Shown here: positions 16,291 to 24,610 of the stretch, piece by piece
Layout: every line of letters starts with the position of its first letter
Numbering within the stretch: the stretch's first letter is position 1
NCBI RefSeq assembly: GCF_003477885.1
Contig: NZ_QUEE01000016.1
Location: forward strand, 75,727-139,726
DNA from: Lachnotalea sp. AF33-28
GTDB taxonomy: Bacteria > Bacillota > Clostridia > Lachnospirales > Lachnospiraceae
Reading direction: 5' to 3'
DNA length: 64,000 nucleotides
Translations under genes and position numbers: made by a program
Notes under the pieces: model-generated
Databases searched by the model: none
Told to the model about the DNA's origin: nothing
The model's input: only the letters and a program-made list of their open reading frames with translations

Positions 16291-16752
16291 ATGGCACTTA
16301 GACAGTTAAGGTATAATGACGACCCGATATTAAGAAAGAGAAGCAAGGAAGTACCTGTGGTGGACGATAAGATACGCAGCCTTTTGGAAGATATGGCGGA
16401 TACGATGTATCATACGGAAAATGGAGCGGGGCTTTCCGCATGCCAGGTGGGAATACTCAAAAGACTGGTGGTGATCGATATGGGAACCGGGCTTTATAAG
16501 CTTGTAAACCCTGTAATCGTTCAAACCTGGGGACAGCAGGAATGCGTGGAGGGCTGCCTAAGCTTCCCAAACCGTTACGGAAAAACACGCAGGCCCCAAA
16601 AAGTGACCATAAAGGCTTTGGATGAAGAGGGGAATGAGATGGAGCTGACCGGCGAGGATGATATGGCGAAATGTATCTGCCACGAGCTCGATCATCTGGA
16701 CGGCGTAGTATTTTTGGATAAGGTTTATGAATTTCTGGAGATTACAGATTGA
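16291..16752 (+). CDS. def: Peptide deformylase
   Basis: The 153-residue metalloenzyme removes the formyl group from nascent proteins. The three motifs are present: GAGLSACQVG (motif 1, usually GxGLAAxQ, here with Ser and Cys substitutions), EGCLSFP with the metal-binding Cys, and CHELDHLDG with the HExxH-type metal site. It follows pncB closely (42 bases) and may share that transcript, although its role is general. The start is supported by TTAGGAG. Confidence 0.92.
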   Translation: MALRQLRYNDDPILRKRSKEVPVVDDKIRSLLEDMADTMYHTENGAGLSACQVGILKRLVVIDMGTGLYKLVNPVIVQTWGQQECVEGCLSFPNRYGKTRRPQKVTIKALDEEGNEMELTGEDDMAKCICHELDHLDGVVFLDKVYEFLEITD

Positions 16753-16775
16753 GCGTTAAGATTTCTTAATATCGC

Positions 16776-16804
16776 TTCAAATCCGTGGCGCGCTCTGTTA
16801 TAAT
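16776..16804 (+). promoter_or_regulatory. Promoter of the DUF1538/P-II operon
   Basis: TTCAAA (16776-16781), 17 bases, then TATAAT (16799-16804). The predicted start near 16811 puts the structured element at the very 5' end of the RNA. Confidence 0.65.
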
Positions 16805-16814
16805 TAATATGGAT

Positions 16815-16888
16815 AGTGCGCCGGAAAGGCCGGATCGTGGGACAGTCATCTGCCCTGACCCTCCGGCCTTTCTGATTTCCGGACGCAT
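16815..16888 (+). ncRNA. Candidate structured 5' leader RNA
   Basis: Three nested helices can form. The outer one pairs GTGCG-CCGGAAA (16816-16827) with TTTCCGG-A-CGCAT (16876-16888), with one bulge. The middle one pairs AAAGGCCGGA (16825-16834) with TCCGGCCTTT (16862-16871). The inner one is GGG-A-CAG/CTG-CCC with a TCAT loop (16839-16855). The outer and middle helices compete for AAA at 16825-16827. No T run follows, so it is not a standard terminator. It ends about 20 bases before the ribosome-binding site. I do not recognise it as a named riboswitch. Confidence 0.5.
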
Positions 16889-16919
16889 ATGAATATATTA
16901 AGAAAGAAGAGGTGGTGCA

Positions 16920-18434
16920 ATGGCTCCTGCATTAAAGAACAAGATCATGGAATCCCTCTCCTCGGTGCTTCCGATCACCGCGATCGTCGTGCTGTTAAGC
17001 TTTACTGTGGCCCCGATGCCCATTGGAACGCTGATGCTGTTTTTAACAGGTGCGTTTCTGCTGATCGTGGGGATGGGATTCTTCTCATTGGGAGTGGACA
17101 TGGCCATGCTTCCCCTGGGAGAGGGAATCGGTGTGGCAATGACCAAAACCAAAAAGATCGTAAGCGCTACGGCGCTGTGCCTGCTGATCGGCATTGTGAT
17201 CACGGTAGCGGAGCCCGATCTTCAGGTCCTGGCGACTCAGGTGCCGGTGCCCAATCAGGTTCTGGTACTTACAGTGGCCTGTGGTGTCGGTATATTTCTG
17301 GTGGTGGCGATGCTGCGCATCATATTTCATATCCCGCTCACCTGTCTGCTGATCGGATTTTATGGACTGGTATTCCTGCTGGCCGCTTTTGCGCCAAAGG
17401 ATTTTATCGCCGTCGCCTTTGATTCCGGCGGGGTGACCACCGGTCCTATTACAGTTCCATTTATCATGGCTCTCGGCATCGGTATGGCGAGGCTTAGGGG
17501 AGATAAGTCCTCACATGAAGACAGTTTCGGTCTGATTGCCTTATGCAGTATAGGACCCATCCTTTCGGTAATCCTGTTAAGTATCTTTTATCATCTTTCA
17601 CAGGCTTCTTACACTCCGGTAACGATACCGGAAATAGCTGTTTCCAGCGAAGTCCCGTCACAGTTTGCCGCAGGACTGCCTGTCTATCTCAAAGAGGTAA
17701 CGGTTGCTCTGTTGCCAATCCTTTTGCTGTTTTTAATTTTTCAATTGATTTCCCGCCGGTTTCATGGCAGCGGGCTGCTTCGTGTGGCTGTGGGCATGGG
17801 GTATACGTTTATCGGTCTGGTTACGTTTCTTACCGGAGTAAATATCGGATTTATGCCTGCGGGAAGTTATCTGGGCAGAGCCCTGGCGGGATCTTCCAGC
17901 CAGTGGCTGATGATTCCGCTGGGCATGGTGATCGGATTTTTTATCGTAACCGCTGAACCTGCGGTGCATGTTCTGGCAAAGCAGGTGGAAGAGGTCTCCA
18001 ACGGTTCCATATCCTCCAAATCGCTGTATTCGGCTCTGTCCGTGGGCGTTGCTTGTTCGGTAGGCATTGCCATGCTTCGGGTGCTCACAGGGATTTCAAT
18101 TTTCTGGTTTCTGATCCCGGGCTATCTGCTGGCACTGGCGCTTTCTTTTGCTGTCCCCCATATTTATACTGCGATTGCATTTGACTCCGGCGGAGTGGCA
18201 AGCGGACCGATGACCGCCACATTTCTGCTCCCGTTTGCGATGGGCGCCTGTGAGGGGCTGGGAGGGAACATGCTGACCGATGCCTTCGGCATAGTGGCTA
18301 TGGTGGCAATGACACCTTTAATCGCGATTCAGGTCCTAAGCTTTATTTCACAGTTAAGGACAAAGACCCAGGCCGACGGCAGAACGGCGCCGGATTGGGA
18401 AAACCTGGCCGATACGATCGTATATTACGAATGA
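16920..18434 (+). CDS. DUF1538 polytopic membrane protein (duplicated domain)
   Basis: The 504-residue integral membrane protein has about 12-14 hydrophobic helices arranged as two similar halves. The repeated motif GMGFFSLGVDMAMLPLGEGIG in half 1 corresponds to VTFLTGVNIGFMPAG in half 2, and VTAEPAVHVLAKQVEE in half 2 to VAEPDLQVLATQVP in half 1. AFDSGGVTTGP and AFDSGGVASGP also repeat. The acidic residue in EPD/EPA and the DSGG motifs suggest an ion or substrate path, so it is probably a transporter, but the substrate is unknown. It is followed by a P-II-like protein, which suggests control by a small ligand. Confidence 0.8.
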   Translation: MAPALKNKIMESLSSVLPITAIVVLLSFTVAPMPIGTLMLFLTGAFLLIVGMGFFSLGVDMAMLPLGEGIGVAMTKTKKIVSATALCLLIGIVITVAEPDLQVLATQVPVPNQVLVLTVACGVGIFLVVAMLRIIFHIPLTCLLIGFYGLVFLLAAFAPKDFIAVAFDSGGVTTGPITVPFIMALGIGMARLRGDKSSHEDSFGLIALCSIGPILSVILLSIFYHLSQASYTPVTIPEIAVSSEVPSQFAAGLPVYLKEVTVALLPILLLFLIFQLISRRFHGSGLLRVAVGMGYTFIGLVTFLTGVNIGFMPAGSYLGRALAGSSSQWLMIPLGMVIGFFIVTAEPAVHVLAKQVEEVSNGSISSKSLYSALSVGVACSVGIAMLRVLTGISIFWFLIPGYLLALALSFAVPHIYTAIAFDSGGVASGPMTATFLLPFAMGACEGLGGNMLTDAFGIVAMVAMTPLIAIQVLSFISQLRTKTQADGRTAPDWENLADTIVYYE

Positions 18435-18461
18435 ACGGCCGGAGAATAGGAAGGTGATAGT

Positions 18462-19142
18462 ATGAGCGATGCTGCGGAAAGAATCAAATGTATGGTTTCT
18501 ATTGTGGATAGGGGAAGCGGCATTATCATTAAAGATATGTGTGAGAAAAACAATATCAGATTCTGCTATATCTGTTTTGGAAAAGGAACCGCGAGTTCGG
18601 AGCTCCTTGATATGCTCGGCATCGGCAGCAGTGAAAAGGATGTGGTGTTAAGTCTGGTACCCGAAGGCAGAATACCGCTGGTCCTTTCATCGGTCAGCCG
18701 GCGCATGAATATGAGAAATCCCGGCAGAGGGATCGCTTTTGCGGTTTCCTTATCCGGAATCAATGCGCTGGCAGCCCGGCTGGTAACGGAGAACGGCGCA
18801 GAAAAGCCAGAATACGAGGCTTTAAGAAAGGTGGATGATTTTGTGAAATTCAGTTTAGTGCTCGCGGTCTATAACGCAGGATACTCGGAGGATATCATGG
18901 AAGCGGCAAAGCAGGCCGGCGCCACGGGAGGAACAATTTTAAATGCCAGAGGAGTTTCAAAGGAGAAGAACGAAACCTTTTTCGGATTCCCTCTGCAGGA
19001 AGAAAAAGAGATCGTGGCAATTTTGACTCCGGAAGACCAGAAAAAAGAGATTATGGAAAATATAAACCGCAAATGCGGTTTAAAAAGCGCTGCACAGGCA
19101 GTGGTTCTGTCCATGCCGGTAGAGGATGTAGCGGGGCTGTAG
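18462..19142 (+). CDS. Tandem P-II-like signalling protein
   Basis: The 226-residue cytoplasmic protein has two GlnB-like ferredoxin folds. The second half has a T-loop-like segment, ATGGTILNARGVS, followed by EKEIVAILTPEDQKKEIMENI, clearly P-II-like; the first half (residues 8-105) is more divergent. P-II proteins bind ATP/ADP or other ligands and gate membrane transporters. The pairing with the DUF1538 protein 27 bases upstream suggests this protein controls that transporter. GGAAGGTGATAGT precedes the ATG. The T-loop lacks the uridylylated Tyr of GlnB. Confidence 0.75.
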   Translation: MSDAAERIKCMVSIVDRGSGIIIKDMCEKNNIRFCYICFGKGTASSELLDMLGIGSSEKDVVLSLVPEGRIPLVLSSVSRRMNMRNPGRGIAFAVSLSGINALAARLVTENGAEKPEYEALRKVDDFVKFSLVLAVYNAGYSEDIMEAAKQAGATGGTILNARGVSKEKNETFFGFPLQEEKEIVAILTPEDQKKEIMENINRKCGLKSAAQAVVLSMPVEDVAGL

Positions 19143-19275
19143 ATAATTCCCACATCCCGGACTTGGGGAAAATGCTGTTATTTTTTACAGAGTGGTGGTA
19201 TAATGTCGTATGATATTATACCGGTGCGGATTTTGTCTGCGCCAGAACACAAGTACTGTGGATAGGAGCTATAAC

Positions 19276-20475
19276 GTGACCGATCGAATTAGAAAAGCAA
19301 TACAGGACCTTAAGACGCCCCCGTTCGGGAAGGAAATGCAGCACAGTTTTCTGTGTGAAAGAATACGGTCCCTGTCGGATGTTTGGATTCTGCTGCTGGC
19401 CTTCATAGTTTGCAGCCAGATGTTTAATATGGTTATGATGGCCTGGGTACGGGAAGGCGGTCTGGCAGTTTATTCGCACAAAGTCTATTTTGGTCTCTAT
19501 ATTGTCCTATGCATCGCTGCCCTTTCCAGCATGGTCCTGCTGTTGGTCTGGAAACGGAATGTCCAGGCAAATGCAAAGCGGATACAGACTGCGTTGTTTA
19601 TATTCGGCCTTATTGCGAGCTTATGGAGCGTCGCAGTCACCCTCTATGACCAGCGGGTTACGGAGAACGTTACCGTATATACATATATGGTTTTAACTAT
19701 CTCCATACTGGCATTTTTAAAGCCCTGGCAGGCCCTTGCGATTTTTGGAGGCAGCCAGCTGCTACTTGTGGTATTGTTTCCAACCTTTCAGCCTGTGCCG
19801 ACGAATAATATGGGAAATATCATGAATACCACTTTTTGTGCGATTATGTCTGTCATAATCGCCTGTTCCAGATATCTGACCGCTGTCAGGGAGTACTGGT
19901 CCAGGGATATTATTAAACGGCAGACAGAGGAAATACAGAGGATTAATGCTGGCCTGAATGTGCAGGTGATTACAGATGAGCTGACCGGACTTTACAACCG
20001 GAGGTTTCTGGATGAGAGACTGCCCAGTCTGTGGGAAAGCTATGCGGGCAACAATGTGCGGGCGGCGGTTATGATGCTGGATATAGATGATTTTAAGCGT
20101 TTTAATGACCGTTATGGCCATCAGGCCGGAGATCGGTGTATTCAGCAGATTTCGGATCTGATCAAAAAATATTTCAGTGAAAGCACCAGCACTGTCATAC
20201 GGTACGGCGGCGAAGAATTTTTGGTGATTGATGCTGCCAACAGCGTGGATGAGCACATCCGGACCAATGCTGACGGGTTGCGCAGGGCGGTGGAACAGCT
20301 TCATATCGAAAATACTGCTGTGGGCAGATATGTGACGATCAGTGCCGGCGTCTGCATTGGAAATGTAATGTCAGGAGATATCATCGATTTTATTGCGGCC
20401 GCCGATGAGGCGCTGTACACGGCAAAAAAGTCCGGAAAAAACCGGATAGAGATTTCAGAACAGGGCACCCGTTGA
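19276..20475 (+). CDS. Membrane diguanylate cyclase (GGDEF domain)
   Basis: The 399-residue protein has about six transmembrane helices (residues 35-210) with an unknown N-terminal sensor, then a linker helix and a GGDEF domain (about 240-395). The domain carries DELTGLYNRRFLDE, MLDIDDFKRFND and the active-site GGEEF, so it should make c-di-GMP. No RxxD inhibitory site is seen just before GGEEF. The GTG at 19276 is preferred because ATAGGAG lies upstream; an in-frame ATG at 19210 sits next to the -10-like TATAAT (19199-19204) and would add 22 unlikely residues. Confidence 0.87.
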   Translation: MTDRIRKAIQDLKTPPFGKEMQHSFLCERIRSLSDVWILLLAFIVCSQMFNMVMMAWVREGGLAVYSHKVYFGLYIVLCIAALSSMVLLLVWKRNVQANAKRIQTALFIFGLIASLWSVAVTLYDQRVTENVTVYTYMVLTISILAFLKPWQALAIFGGSQLLLVVLFPTFQPVPTNNMGNIMNTTFCAIMSVIIACSRYLTAVREYWSRDIIKRQTEEIQRINAGLNVQVITDELTGLYNRRFLDERLPSLWESYAGNNVRAAVMMLDIDDFKRFNDRYGHQAGDRCIQQISDLIKKYFSESTSTVIRYGGEEFLVIDAANSVDEHIRTNADGLRRAVEQLHIENTAVGRYVTISAGVCIGNVMSGDIIDFIAAADEALYTAKKSGKNRIEISEQGTR

Positions 20476-20486
20476 ACGGGTGCCCT
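20462..20486 (+). terminator. Hairpin overlapping the end of the GGDEF gene
   Basis: AGGGCACCCG-TTGAA-CGGGTGCCCT is a perfect stem-loop overlapping the stop codon, followed by ATAGTTT rather than a clean T run. It is a weak terminator or an mRNA-stabilising hairpin. Confidence 0.5.
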
Positions 20487-20496
20487 ATAGTTTGCA

Positions 20497-20602
20497 GCGT
20501 TAGAACCGCTGCACGCTTCACGGAGCGAGAGCGTGTCCCAGTGAAGATCATACACCGCTTTGACATGCGCGGGAAGTTTACAGCAACTGTGAATAGCAAC
20601 TA
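20497..20602. repeat. Partial family B repeat
   Basis: The right half of the 11376-11604 element is recognisable: ACCGCTGCACGCTTCACGG, then AGCGAGAGCGTGTCCCA, then GCGCGGGAAGTTTACAGCAAC and TGTGAATAGCAAC. The matching left arm is missing. It directly abuts the family A element that follows. Confidence 0.7.
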
Positions 20603-20609
20603 TCCAATT

Positions 20610-20760
20610 GTAACAGTTCAGACGGCTCATCTTCTTGACCGAAAAAACCGGTCAAGAAGCATCGGATGTCCATCCGATGTGAAAAATAGTGCAAAAACAG
20701 TCTTATGAGCAAGCTCAACGCCTGCTTTTGCACTATTTTTCCCGCCGTCTGAACTGTTAC
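20610..20760. repeat. MITE-like palindromic element, family A, full copy
   Basis: Perfect 17-base terminal inverted repeats, GTAACAGTTCAGACGGC (20610-20626) and GCCGTCTGAACTGTTAC (20744-20760), bound a 151-base non-coding element. Inside are the two hairpins shared with 8917-8992 and a third, AAAAATAGTGCAAAA/TTTTGCACTATTTTT. It has no coding capacity. Bases 20761-20888 hold nothing else recognisable apart from the next gene's upstream region. Confidence 0.8.
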
Positions 20761-20888
20761 ATCCAATTTCTGGAAGATGGAAAGCTTAGCGAAATCTGTA
20801 TGGACTTTCTGGGCAGATGGGCTTATAATGTATCTCAATTGTCTCTGAAGAGATAATCTTTTATGGGGACAAAGAGAGGAGAACTGTC

Positions 20889-21234
20889 ATGAGACTGGTT
20901 TTACATGATCTTGAAGCAAACGATTACCATGCGATGTTTCCGGATCATAATGATGACACCCGGGTGATGGAAGAATACGCAGCTGCAAGGGCTGTTACGG
21001 CTGCTGGACCGGAGCATCCCTTATCTTCATCCTTACTTTGTGATAAAAAATGGTGAGATGCACCATAAAAAGCGTTATAACCATCAGTTTTGTCTTAAGG
21101 TCTGGTTTTATGGTGAGGAAATAGATGAAGCCGATAAACAGACAGCACAGAAACTTGTGAAGGCGAATGCAGTGAATCTGTACTGCAGCGAGGTGCAGAT
21201 CCGATTTATGGAGACTGCTGGTCTTAGCGGATAA
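20889..21234 (+). pseudogene. Deleted flavodoxin-family gene
   Basis: A start ATG with GAGAGGAG upstream begins MRLVLHDLEANDYHAMFP, the normal N-terminus of a clostridial flavodoxin-family NAD(P)H reductase. The C-terminal third, LDRSIPYLHPYFVIKNGEMHH through KLVKANAVNL, follows in another frame. The central FMN-binding and Cys-rich region (usually about 60-80 residues) is missing. A leftover of GCYG (bases near 20988) suggests an internal deletion that also shifted the frame. The next gene encodes a related intact protein, so this was probably one of a pair. Confidence 0.75.
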
Positions 21235-21290
21235 GTTAACTTTGATAATAGTCTGAAAATTGTTAATTATAATTTGAAGAGAGGTATAGT

Positions 21291-21926
21291 ATGAAAGCGG
21301 CATTGATCAATGGAAGCCCAAAACAGGAGAACAGTGCTTCCGCTGTGATTGTAGACGAACTAAAAAGTATACTGCATGAGGATATGCGGTTGACGGAATA
21401 TTCATTCCGGGAGCCAGTGGTTACGATGGAACGCATGCGGGAGATGTCGGAGTGTGATGTATGGATTTTTGCTTTTCCTCTATATGTGGACAGCATTCCT
21501 TCCCACTTACTTAGCTGCCTCATGCAGTTGGAGGATTATCTCACGGAACTGGAGGACAAGGAGATTACGGTCTATACTGTGGTAAACTGCGGCTTTTATG
21601 AAGCGAGACAAAATGCTCCTGCGCTTGATATCATGAAAAACTGGTGCAGAAAGTGCGGGCTGATCTGGGGGATCGGCGTAGGTGTCGGAGGAGGCGGTAT
21701 GCTGCCCATGCTAAGGGAGATACCATCCGGCCGCGGACCGAGAAAGAGGCTTAGCCGCGCGCTGGCGGAGCTTGCCGATGATATAAAGAGCAGGACTGCC
21801 GCACCCGATCTCATGGTAAAGCCGGGTATTCCGCGTTTCCTCTATAAAATCGCCGCCGAAATGGGTTGGAGGCAGCAGATTAAAAAGAACGGGAAAGATG
21901 TAAAGGATTTATCTATAATGGTATGA
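21291..21926 (+). CDS. Flavodoxin/NADPH-dependent FMN-reductase family protein
   Basis: The 211-residue cytoplasmic flavoprotein starts MKAALINGSPKQENSASAV, the FMN-phosphate loop of the family. It has FAFPLYVDSIPSHLL (flavin loop) and VVNCGFYEARQN (third flavin loop). Members reduce quinones or other small acceptors using NAD(P)H; the specific substrate is unknown. It follows the deleted family member after 56 bases and is probably the surviving half of a two-gene unit. AGAGAGG lies upstream of the ATG. A GC-rich hairpin follows at 21932-21961. Confidence 0.8.
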   Translation: MKAALINGSPKQENSASAVIVDELKSILHEDMRLTEYSFREPVVTMERMREMSECDVWIFAFPLYVDSIPSHLLSCLMQLEDYLTELEDKEITVYTVVNCGFYEARQNAPALDIMKNWCRKCGLIWGIGVGVGGGGMLPMLREIPSGRGPRKRLSRALAELADDIKSRTAAPDLMVKPGIPRFLYKIAAEMGWRQQIKKNGKDVKDLSIMV

Positions 21927-21931
21927 GAATG

Positions 21932-21961
21932 AGGTGTCAGGAGTACTTCCTGGCACCTCAA
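21932..21961 (+). terminator. Hairpin after the flavodoxin gene
   Basis: GAGGTGTCAGGA and TCCTGGCACCTC form a strong stem with a short loop, but only a short A/T stretch follows. Probable weak terminator. Confidence 0.5.
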
Positions 21962-22095
21962 GCTATTATGGGTTGAAGCCGCCCATAATGAGAGGTAAAA
22001 ATATGTCCGAAAAACAATCATATGGATGATTGACATATATGGGCGGAGAGGTTAAAATTTCATCAAGATCAGCGAAAAAAGACGGGAGAAAGAAT

Positions 22096-24468
22096 ATGGA
22101 CAACAGCAAAACTTATTTTCAAATGGCTGAACCGGTTTGGGCTGCGGGGATGGAAACTGAAAAAAACATGACACTGGGATTTACCTGTCATTTTATCCGC
22201 AGTGAGCTGACGGATGAAGCCCCGCTAAGACTGTGTATCACAGGCTCTACGATATACCGAGTGTTTCTGAACGGCAAATTCCTGGCTCATGGTCCGGCGC
22301 GTGCCGCCCACGGTTATTACCGCGTGGACTGCCTCAATTTGCCCGAGGAGCTTCTGGCAGAGGAAAATACGCTGGCCGTAGAAGCGGTGGGGTTTAACGT
22401 AAACAGCTTTTATACGCTGGATCAGCCATCTTTTCTGCAGGCTGAGCTCACTGCCGGCGGCAGAGTGGCGGCGGCGACGCTGGAGGATGCCAATGCGGCA
22501 TCTTTTGAGGCGCATACTTTTGCTGCAGTAAGGCTGACAGACAGGATACAGAAGGTACAGCGTTACAGTTTCCAGCGTCCGTTCATTGAAGCATACAGCC
22601 TGGCGCCGGGGTATGACAGCTGGAGGATGGAAAGCAAACAGACGGTCAGCCTTGCAAGGACAGAGGACAAACGGCTGCTGGATCGCAGAACCCCCTATAA
22701 CACCTATCCTGTAACGAAGAGCAAAGAAATCATATCTGACGGCACTTTTACGGCGGGGCATACGGACCGGCCTTTGTGGAAGGACCGGGCGCTCTGTGAA
22801 ATCAGCCCTATATTAAAGGGGTATCCGAAGGAGGAGCTTAAGCTGTGCGTATCCGAGGAGCTGGATGGCATCCAAACGGAATCCCTTGCGGTAAGAGGAG
22901 ATGATACGGACAGGCCGCTGTGCCGGGAAGAGGAGACACTGGAAGCCGGCCGCTTTGTGATCCATGATTTCGGCAGGAACCTGACCGGATTTCTGCGGGC
23001 GGAGTTCACCTGTAAAGAGGATACCAGGATATATCTTGTATTTGATGAAGTGCTGACTGAGGAAGGCGATGTGTCCTATAACCGGATGTCCTGCGTAAAT
23101 GCCATCAGTATCCAATGCCTGGCAGGAAGCTACTGCGTGGAAACCATACAGCCTTATACGTTCCGATACCTGAAGGTGATGGTGCAGGAGGGAAGTGCTG
23201 ATTTTAAACCCTTCTCTGTGCGGGAACTGAAAAATCCGCAGGACAGTCTGGCAGAGTTTTCCTGTGATGACCCTGTAATCTGCCGTATCTTTGAGGCCGG
23301 CAGGGAAACCTTTCTGCAGAACGCGGTGGATATCTACATGGACTGTCCGTCCAGGGAGCGGGCAGGGTGGCTGTGCGACAGCTTTTTCACCTCCAGGGTG
23401 GAGATGGATCTGACCGGAAAAACAGTGGTGGAAGACGCCTTTCTGGAAAATTACCTGCTGCCGGAGCGCTTTTTATATCTGCCGGAGGGTATGGTGGCGA
23501 TGTGCTATCCTTCCGACCATAATGACGGAGTATTCATCCCTAACTGGGCCATGTGGCTGATCATGGAGTTGGAAGAGTATCAGAAACGGAATCCGAATCA
23601 GCAGATTGCGGCCGGAATGGAAAAAAGGGTGGAAGGGATACTGAATTATTTCAGACCGTTTGAAAACGAAGACGGACTGCTGGAGGATCTGAAGGGATGG
23701 ATTTTCGTGGAATGGTCCCGGGCCAACCAGCTGGTGGACGGTGTGAACTATCCTTCCAATATGCTCTATGCGGCGGCCCTGATGGCTGCGGGGCGTCTCT
23801 ACGGCCGGCCGGAATGGATCGCAAAGGGCGAAAGGACAGTGAAGGCTGTCAGAGAACAGTCCTATAACGGGAAATTTTTTGAAGATCATGCGGTCAGAGA
23901 AAACGGCTGTCTTAAGAGAACCGGCGATGCGACCGAAGTCTGTCAGTACTATGCCTTCATGCTGGGGATTGCGGACCGCGATACATATCCGGAACTCTTT
24001 GAAGTGCTTCTTACAAAGTTCGGGCCTTCCAGAAATCCGGAGACCACCTACCCGGAGATAGCCGCCGCCAATGCATTTATCGGCAACTACTTAAGGGTGG
24101 AGATACTCTCACGTTACGGTCTGGCAAAGCAGATCCTGGCGGAGACCAAGGATTTCTTTGATTACATGGCGGTGCGCACCGGCACACTGTGGGAAAATAC
24201 CGGCGCGTATGCCAGCTGTAATCACGGATTCGCTTCCCATGTCATCCACAGCTACTACCGGGATCTGCTGGGAGTAAAGGAAATTGATATCAAAAACGCG
24301 GTTATAAAGCTCTCCATCCCGGATTCCGGGCTGAAGCGCTGCAGCGGTAAGCTTCCGGTCGGCAGCGGATTTCTGGAGGTGAACTGGGAGTTTAAAAACG
24401 GCCGCCGGCAGACCCGGGTGAAGGTGCCGGATGGCTATGCGCTCGTACTTGAGGAAGAGAACCCGTGA
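22096..24468 (+). CDS. GH78-type alpha-L-rhamnosidase-like protein
   Basis: The 790-residue protein lacks a signal peptide, so it should act inside the cell on imported oligosaccharides. The N-terminal half has beta-sandwich features (FLNGKFLAHGPARAAHGYY, DFGRNLTGFLRAEF). The C-terminal half looks like an (alpha/alpha)6 catalytic barrel with YMDCPSRERAGWLCD, equivalent to the DCPQRDERxGWxGD acid region of GH78, then LWENTGAYASCNHGF. The Glu residues expected for catalysis are present, but the motifs differ from the classical form, so substrate may differ. The ATG at 22096 follows CGGGAGAAAG; earlier in-frame starts at 22030 and 22036 have no good site. It converges on a classical GH78 gene. 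Confidence 0.75.
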   Translation: MDNSKTYFQMAEPVWAAGMETEKNMTLGFTCHFIRSELTDEAPLRLCITGSTIYRVFLNGKFLAHGPARAAHGYYRVDCLNLPEELLAEENTLAVEAVGFNVNSFYTLDQPSFLQAELTAGGRVAAATLEDANAASFEAHTFAAVRLTDRIQKVQRYSFQRPFIEAYSLAPGYDSWRMESKQTVSLARTEDKRLLDRRTPYNTYPVTKSKEIISDGTFTAGHTDRPLWKDRALCEISPILKGYPKEELKLCVSEELDGIQTESLAVRGDDTDRPLCREEETLEAGRFVIHDFGRNLTGFLRAEFTCKEDTRIYLVFDEVLTEEGDVSYNRMSCVNAISIQCLAGSYCVETIQPYTFRYLKVMVQEGSADFKPFSVRELKNPQDSLAEFSCDDPVICRIFEAGRETFLQNAVDIYMDCPSRERAGWLCDSFFTSRVEMDLTGKTVVEDAFLENYLLPERFLYLPEGMVAMCYPSDHNDGVFIPNWAMWLIMELEEYQKRNPNQQIAAGMEKRVEGILNYFRPFENEDGLLEDLKGWIFVEWSRANQLVDGVNYPSNMLYAAALMAAGRLYGRPEWIAKGERTVKAVREQSYNGKFFEDHAVRENGCLKRTGDATEVCQYYAFMLGIADRDTYPELFEVLLTKFGPSRNPETTYPEIAAANAFIGNYLRVEILSRYGLAKQILAETKDFFDYMAVRTGTLWENTGAYASCNHGFASHVIHSYYRDLLGVKEIDIKNAVIKLSIPDSGLKRCSGKLPVGSGFLEVNWEFKNGRRQTRVKVPDGYALVLEEENP

Positions 24469-24527
24469 CAAACCGCCGATAACTGTATCCTGACGGTAAT
24501 TAACCGCGGATGAGCCTGCGGGCATGG

Positions 24528-24590
24528 CCTGATAAAAAGGCGCCTTACACACAGCAGAACGCTGCTGCAGTAAGGCGCCTTTTTATCAGG
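24528..24590. terminator. Bidirectional terminator between the two rhamnosidase genes
   Basis: CCTGATAAAAAGGCGCCTTAC and its reverse complement GTAAGGCGCCTTTTTATCAGG bracket a central CAGCAG/CTGCTG hairpin. T runs occur on both strands, so it should stop both converging transcripts. Confidence 0.92.
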
Positions 24591-24610
24591 ATGACAATAT
24601 GCACGGGCTC

